From Bacteroidota bacterium (lineage in GTDB: Bacteria; Bacteroidota; Bacteroidia; Bacteroidales; Prolixibacteraceae): a stretch of 29,910 nucleotides of DNA. This document shows positions 24,948 to 29,910 of the stretch, piece after piece (position 1 is the first letter of the stretch; every line of letters starts with the position of its first letter). The stretch is taken from positions 1 through 29,910 of the forward strand of contig JAUZOB010000004.1 of assembly GCA_030706665.1 (NCBI GenBank). The letters are read 5' to 3'. The notes beneath the pieces were generated by a model. That model was given only the letters and a program-made list of their open reading frames with translations, searched no databases and had not been told where the DNA came from. The position numbers and the translations under genes were made by a program.

Positions 24948-26391
24948 CAATCGCTTTTGACAACTGTTCAATGTTTTCAGGCAGTGCTATAATCTTATTT
25001 GTTTGAGAATCGACCAATATCATTACCGGAGTAGACAAAATAAAATAAGCACTTGCTTCTTTACTATTGATTCCACCTTTAGCCCTTATATGTTTCCAAA
25101 GAGGATACAGACCTTTTGTTTTTTCCCAGATAGGAATCTCCGTTTTGGTTTCATCAACACTGATTGCAAACACATCCATCAGATTCTTATTCTTCCATTG
25201 TTCGCACAAAGGATAGAGTTTTCCAACCAATTCTTTACAATGATTGCAATCAGCAGACCAGAAAAACACTAACTTATATCGGCAATTTTCTTTATAGTCG
25301 TGAAAACGAATCGTATTTCCCTTATCATCCTGAGAGATAAAATCTGGAGCCAACGTTCCAACAGTCAATGTTTCCATTCCCTGAAGTCTTTTTTCTATCG
25401 CCTGTCTTTTTGAGGTAAGACAATTCGGATCATCAAGATAAGGTTTCAACATTTTCATGCCGGCAGCTATATTAAAACTCTCATAACCATTATAAAAATA
25501 ATCAACTACCCAACCATATACCAGCGGATGACCTAAACAAGCATGTGTTATCGCTCTTTGTCCTGCCAATGTAAATAATGAATCTCTTAATGCCACAGTA
25601 GTCGAGAACGTTCCATAAATATTCACATATTGATTCAACCAGTCTTTTATTCCTGTAGTTTTTATTAACAACGGATCTTTAAAATCCATTCCATCAAAAT
25701 AATGTGCTACTAAACTCCATTTCCGATCTGTTTCACTACCTTTCCAATCAACCTTGGGAACATACTGAAACCGAAAAGAGCTACTAACAAAAGTCCCTTT
25801 ATTCTGATTAATTTGCATCTCAAGCCATTGATTATATTCAACCCTTCTCTTTTCATATTCATGAATCCCTCTTTTATAAAAATCAGAATGAGGCTCATCA
25901 TAATTCATTAGAAAATTTTGAAGCAATCCAAGTTGCTCTTTCCGTTTAGAACTTTCTTTAAAGAACTTTGCAATAAGAGCATTTTCTCTTTCATCTTTCT
26001 GAAAATAAGTACTATCCTGATTATTTGCATAAGGAGGACTCACCCATAATTCCAAATCTTGATTATATGCGACTATTCTTTTCTCAGAAGGATATGGATT
26101 ACTTGACTCCTTTTGTTTATAGTCGAAGCGTAATACAAACTCTCCGGGCAATCGATCTTCAGGAATTGAAATGACAGCTACTTCTTCATTCTTAATTCCT
26201 TCCTTTTCGACCAAAGGCTTTAATGCATTAGTTCCGGTCATAGGCAACAAGCTGATCTTGCTGTTATAAACTCCCCGTAAATGAATTTTAATGTTTATTC
26301 CTTGAGCTCTTAATCCGGTATTCAATAAGAACATACAAAATAAAACGATGAGGTAAAATTTCATTCTATTTCCCATAGTAGCGCTTGTCAT
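24940..26391 (-). CDS. Secreted thioredoxin-fold disulphide oxidoreductase-like protein
   Basis: The protein has 483 residues from ATG 26391, chosen because GGGAAGAA sits just before it. ATG 26364 (MKFYLIVLFCMFLLNTGLRAQ) is a good alternative, and the frame opens further upstream to 26481. A signal peptide leads to a beta-rich N-terminal domain (INIKIHLRGVYNSKISLLPM), a helical middle of about 200 residues and a C-terminal thioredoxin domain from about 335 (VGTLAPDFISQDDKGNTIRF). The active-site pair is CNHC (382-385) in FFWSADCNHCKEL, with the cis-proline in STPVMIL near 455. The layout matches the TlpA/ResA-like proteins, often with a DUF5106-type middle, common in Bacteroidales. It probably handles disulphides in the periplasm. 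It follows the FISUMP gene by 129 bp on the same strand. Confidence 0.85.
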   Translation of the reverse strand: MTSATMGNRMKFYLIVLFCMFLLNTGLRAQGINIKIHLRGVYNSKISLLPMTGTNALKPLVEKEGIKNEEVAVISIPEDRLPGEFVLRFDYKQKESSNPYPSEKRIVAYNQDLELWVSPPYANNQDSTYFQKDERENALIAKFFKESSKRKEQLGLLQNFLMNYDEPHSDFYKRGIHEYEKRRVEYNQWLEMQINQNKGTFVSSSFRFQYVPKVDWKGSETDRKWSLVAHYFDGMDFKDPLLIKTTGIKDWLNQYVNIYGTFSTTVALRDSLFTLAGQRAITHACLGHPLVYGWVVDYFYNGYESFNIAAGMKMLKPYLDDPNCLTSKRQAIEKRLQGMETLTVGTLAPDFISQDDKGNTIRFHDYKENCRYKLVFFWSADCNHCKELVGKLYPLCEQWKNKNLMDVFAISVDETKTEIPIWEKTKGLYPLWKHIRAKGGINSKEASAYFILSTPVMILVDSQTNKIIALPENIEQLSKAIGE

Positions 26392-26520
26392 TTCTTCCCT
26401 TTTATTTTTTATATCCTCATTAATAAATGAAAAATCAATTCTTAATTCAGTTATCAATGAGGGGATAAAAATAATCAACACAAGTTCTTTTAAAAAATTT
26501 CACACATATAAATGAAACGA

Positions 26521-29500
26521 TCAATCTTTTATACAACGCAATGAATACCCGAATGATTTATTGCTATTTGTTGGAGCACTTGCACTACCTGTTATATTCA
26601 TATTATATGCAGCAGTTGAATTTACCTGCGTACTACTCCAATAATTTCCAATAGTTCCACGACTATTCAAAGCTCCATTTGTATTGAGCAGGTATCCTGC
26701 CTGATGTATTTTCAGCACTGAATTGAAGGCATCTGCAGATGTTAACCAGTTTTGAGGGGGATTGTCGGTTGCCGTCCACTCGGTATTCGTCGGAATACGC
26801 CAGCCGACTCCGAGCTGTAAAGCACAAGGGTCATTAGATATAAGCCAGTCTGTGGTTTCACTAATACTTGCTATCCATCCGGTTGAAGGAGTCAAAACTG
26901 TTCCATCATGTTTATATCCCTGACTATGGTTAAACTGCCAGTACCATCCAGCAGATGCTTCTGTTGCATCATTTACAGCAGTAGCCTGCTGATCTGATCC
27001 CAGGTTCTGAGTGATCCAACATACTGCTTTCCCTGATACCGTTGCACTGATTGTTTTATAATTAACAGTTTTTGTAGCAGGCGAACCGTTGACTCCGGCA
27101 GTATGTGTTACAGTTAATGTTGAACAAATTTTAAAGCTTGTAATATTTGTACTATACGTTATTCCTCTACTGTTAATTGCATAAGCCCGGACATAATAGG
27201 TAGGCCCTTCTGTCAAACCGGTCATTGTAGCTGTATAGGTTCCTGTTCCAGAGCTTGAAGTTATTACATTATCAGTTGTAGTTGGAGCAATTCCTGTCGT
27301 GTTCCAACAGATACCTCTTTCATTTACGTTAGCTCCGCCATCCAATGAAACTGTTGCTGTAGCTGTTGCTGTTGATCCGGTTATGGCTGCCGTCGGGATC
27401 GAAGCATCACTGATCGATGCTTTCTGCAATACGAACAGGCTCTCATCTTTCAAACAGCGTACAGGCAGAGCACATGCTTTATCTGTATTAATTATACTAC
27501 TGCTGCCTGAAGTTATCGAGAGGTTCTGGCTACTCAAATAACCGTTCCCATAGTTTGGATTATAAGTAGTTCCGTTATAAGTGGTACTACTCCAATAATT
27601 TCCAACAGACCCTCTCGAATACAATGTTCCATTGCTGTAATTCAGATAACCGGCTTCATGCAGTTTCAGTTCAGAATTATATGCATCCGATGCCGTAGCC
27701 CAGTTTCGGGGAGATCCGTCAACATTAGTCCATTCTGTAACCGTTGGCATACGCCAGCCTGATCCTAACAACAAACTACATGGATCGTTCGCTGCCGCCC
27801 AATCATTATTTTCATAGATATAAGTAGTCCATGGGATCCAAGTCTTGGTTGGAGTTAAGATCGTTCCATCATGTTTGTATCCCTGGGTACGGTTGAACTG
27901 CCAGTACCATCCGGCTGAAGCTTCTGTTGCATCAGTTACGGCTGTAGCCTGCTGATCGGCCCCAAGGTTCTGTGCTATCCAACAACGTGGCGTACCGGAC
28001 ATCAATGAACTAACCTGTTTGTAAGTAACAGTCTTCGAAACCGGAGCACCATTGACTCCCTCCGAATGAATTACCGTGAAGTCAGGACACAAACGGAATG
28101 CTGTCTGTACACCATATCCCGTTCCAGCTCCATTGGTTGCATAGGCTCGCACATAATAAGTCGTATTACTTACCAAACCACTCATCGTATTTGTATAGTT
28201 ACCGGTACTTGTTGCGCCGTCTTCTATTTTGCCGTCAGATATCGTTGGATTACCGGTAGTATTCCAGCATAATCCCCGTTTGGATATTGAAGCTCCGCCA
28301 TCAAACATGATAAAGACCTTTGCATCAATGGTTGTACTGGTCTTCGTTGCATCCAATACGACTGCCTGATTAAGAATCGGAACTGATGGAGTAGCTGTAT
28401 TGTCTCTCAAGCATCGTACAGGTAAGGCTGCAGTCTTACTGACTGTTGACATTACACTGGTACCCGAAGTTAACGACAGATAGTTTCCTGTTGTACTGTT
28501 GCTTTGAGTACTACTCCAGTAATATCCTGCACTGCCTCTACTATTCAATACTCCAGATGTATTCAGATATCCTGCTTCATGCAGTTTCAAGACAGATGCA
28601 AAAGCATCAATTGCAGTCTGCCAGAATTGTGGTGCAGCATCTGCTGCATTCCATTCTGTATATGTTGGTAAGCGCCATCCTGCTCCCAACTGTAACATAC
28701 AAGGATCATTGGCTAATAACCAATCATTGTTTTCATTCACATTCGTATTCCACAAGACAGGAGTGCGTGTTGTCCCGCTATACTGATAACCTTGAGCATT
28801 ATCAAACTGCCAGTACCATCCGGCTGAGTCATCTATATTATCTCCTACTGATGCAGCTTGCAAATCTGCCCCCAGGTTTTTCGTAATCCAACACTTCGAT
28901 GAACCTGTTATGTTTGTACTGATTGATCCGTAAGTAATTGCCTTATCAACAGGTGCTCCGGATGCTATCGTATGATTTACGGTAAAGGTCGGACAGATCT
29001 TAAAGCTGGCCACATTCTTGCTGTATGCTGTTCCTACACTGTTTGTTGCGTAAGCACGAACATAATAGGTTGGACCTTCGGTCAAGCCATTCAAGGTTCC
29101 ACTAAAAGTTCCTATTCCGCCACTTGCATCAGGAATCAAATGATCCGAAATTGTTGGGTTACCTGTGTTATTCCAGCACAATCCCCTTGCTGTTACCGCA
29201 GCTCCTCCATCCGGAGTCACAGTAGCTGTACCCACTGCAGTCGTATTCGTTATTGTTGCTGTAGGAACAGATACATCACCTACTCCAGGAAGTGCAATTA
29301 CCAACTGGTCTCTCAGACATCGAAGCGGATATGCATATGATTTATTGGCATAAGTTGGATTACTGCTTCCGCTGGCAATACTCATCAAATTACCGCTGGT
29401 TGAATTGTATTGGCTGCTACTCCAGTAATTACCGGTTGTCCCTCTCGAGGTCAAAGCACCATTGCTATAATCCAGATATCCTGCCTGATGAAGTTTTATT

Positions 29501-29910
29501 ACAGAATTGAAAGCATCTGTTGACGTTAACCAGTTTTGTGGAGGATTATCTGCAGCATTCCATTCTGTATTTGTAGGAATACGCCAGCTGGTACCTAATT
29601 CAAGGGTACATGGGTCATTGGCTGCTACCCAATCACTGTTTTCATTAATAGAACTTGTCCAGGAAGTCCATGCCGGAATTGCAGGAGTAAGAGCTGTTCC
29701 GTCATGTTTATATCCCTGGCTGCGGTTGAACTGCCAGTACCATCCAGATGAAGCTTCTGTTGCATCATTTACGGCAGTAGCCTGCTGATCAGATCCCAGG
29801 TTCTGAGTAATCCAACATGCTGCCTTTCCAGATAATGTTGTACTGATTGTATTATAAGTAACTGTCTTATCTACCGGTGATCCATTCAAGCCTGCCTTAT
29901 GAGATATAGT
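26521..29910 (-). CDS. Large FISUMP-repeat secreted protein, 5' end beyond the window
   Basis: At least 1129 codons are visible, and the frame stays open to the right edge. The first internal Met (29889) lies inside a repeat, at the valine of AGVNGSP in the other units, so it is not the start. Four FISUMP modules (Fibrobacter succinogenes major paralogous domain) are visible. Each has the pattern CWITQNLG, GWYWQFN, ANDPC, GWRIPT, EWNAAD, HEAGYL, GNYWSST and a closing RCLRD. They alternate with three FN3-like linkers of about 105 residues carrying RGLCWN, TGNPTISD and TYYVRAYATNS. The modules are probably secreted adhesive or binding units; their ligand is unknown. No type IX sorting domain follows: the protein ends directly after the fourth FISUMP module (RCIKD). 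Confidence 0.88.
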   Translation of the reverse strand, partial: TISHKAGLNGSPVDKTVTYNTISTTLSGKAACWITQNLGSDQQATAVNDATEASSGWYWQFNRSQGYKHDGTALTPAIPAWTSWTSSINENSDWVAANDPCTLELGTSWRIPTNTEWNAADNPPQNWLTSTDAFNSVIKLHQAGYLDYSNGALTSRGTTGNYWSSSQYNSTSGNLMSIASGSSNPTYANKSYAYPLRCLRDQLVIALPGVGDVSVPTATITNTTAVGTATVTPDGGAAVTARGLCWNNTGNPTISDHLIPDASGGIGTFSGTLNGLTEGPTYYVRAYATNSVGTAYSKNVASFKICPTFTVNHTIASGAPVDKAITYGSISTNITGSSKCWITKNLGADLQAASVGDNIDDSAGWYWQFDNAQGYQYSGTTRTPVLWNTNVNENNDWLLANDPCMLQLGAGWRLPTYTEWNAADAAPQFWQTAIDAFASVLKLHEAGYLNTSGVLNSRGSAGYYWSSTQSNSTTGNYLSLTSGTSVMSTVSKTAALPVRCLRDNTATPSVPILNQAVVLDATKTSTTIDAKVFIMFDGGASISKRGLCWNTTGNPTISDGKIEDGATSTGNYTNTMSGLVSNTTYYVRAYATNGAGTGYGVQTAFRLCPDFTVIHSEGVNGAPVSKTVTYKQVSSLMSGTPRCWIAQNLGADQQATAVTDATEASAGWYWQFNRTQGYKHDGTILTPTKTWIPWTTYIYENNDWAAANDPCSLLLGSGWRMPTVTEWTNVDGSPRNWATASDAYNSELKLHEAGYLNYSNGTLYSRGSVGNYWSSTTYNGTTYNPNYGNGYLSSQNLSITSGSSSIINTDKACALPVRCLKDESLFVLQKASISDASIPTAAITGSTATATATVSLDGGANVNERGICWNTTGIAPTTTDNVITSSSGTGTYTATMTGLTEGPTYYVRAYAINSRGITYSTNITSFKICSTLTVTHTAGVNGSPATKTVNYKTISATVSGKAVCWITQNLGSDQQATAVNDATEASAGWYWQFNHSQGYKHDGTVLTPSTGWIASISETTDWLISNDPCALQLGVGWRIPTNTEWTATDNPPQNWLTSADAFNSVLKIHQAGYLLNTNGALNSRGTIGNYWSSTQVNSTAAYNMNITGSASAPTNSNKSFGYSLRCIKD
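26524..29307 (-). repeat. Three full tandem coding repeats of 0.9 kb (fourth cut by the edge)
   Basis: Counting each unit as linker plus FISUMP module and ending at the RCLRD/RCLKD/RCIKD codons, the units are 28402-29307 (906 bp), 27445-28401 (957 bp) and 26524-27444 (921 bp). A further module at 29308-29910 is cut by the window edge. Identity is highest in the QNLG...WYWQFN part, where stretches such as CTGCCAGTACCATCC recur in every unit on the plus strand. Such repeats can recombine, so copy number may vary between strains and be mis-assembled. Confidence 0.85.

Noticed and set aside
28446..28886. 146-codon plus-strand frame inside the FISUMP gene
   Set aside because: It is antisense to a clear repeat-protein gene, and similar shadow frames recur in the other units; composition is not protein-like.

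Overview
The window reads as a chromosomal segment of a glycan-degrading member of the Bacteroidetes, most likely the order Bacteroidales. It carries a SusC/SusD pair, many signal peptides and lipoboxes, FISUMP-type repeats, promoters resembling TAnnTTTG where any can be seen, almost no Shine-Dalgarno sequences and AT-rich intergenic DNA. The sequence alone does not fix the genus. No rRNA, tRNA, CRISPR array or intact mobile element was found.

Left part (1-3700). The window opens inside a minus-strand lipoprotein gene that is cut by the edge. A minus-strand GH10-type glycoside hydrolase follows. A 0.68 kb divergent intergenic region then leads to a plus-strand AraC-family regulator, which ends in a strong intrinsic terminator. 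That intergenic region holds a perfect 18-bp inverted repeat.

Centre (3997-18560). This is a minus-strand polysaccharide utilization locus, transcribed from right to left: susC, susD, a fasciclin-domain lipoprotein, a DUF5007-like lipoprotein, a 1394-residue multimodular GH43 enzyme, a GH127 beta-L-arabinofuranosidase and an M64-family metallopeptidase. Spacing is 4-30 bp throughout, except for a 144-bp gap before the GH43 gene that contains a stable hairpin. The SusC/D pair and the two lipoproteins would bind and import glycan at the outer membrane. GH43 and GH127 would remove L-arabinofuranose, and the M64 peptidase would cut protein. I infer that the target may be an arabinosylated glycoprotein such as plant extensin or arabinogalactan protein rather than plain arabinan. 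A 1.03 kb gene-free stretch lies upstream of susC.

Right-centre (19594-24636). Genes here are mostly on the plus strand: a GH18-like lipoprotein, a small two-helix membrane protein (minus strand), a TetR-type regulator with a small outer-membrane beta-barrel protein directly behind it, and a GH110 alpha-1,3-galactosidase. A short reading frame, apparently broken at a 7-T run, follows GH110. A perfect 20-bp palindrome marks the convergent junction with the next gene.

Right part (24940-29910). On the minus strand are a secreted thioredoxin-fold protein with a CNHC active site and, upstream of it, a very repetitive FISUMP-domain protein that runs off the right edge. It has at least four FISUMP modules alternating with FN3-like linkers in units of about 0.9 kb.
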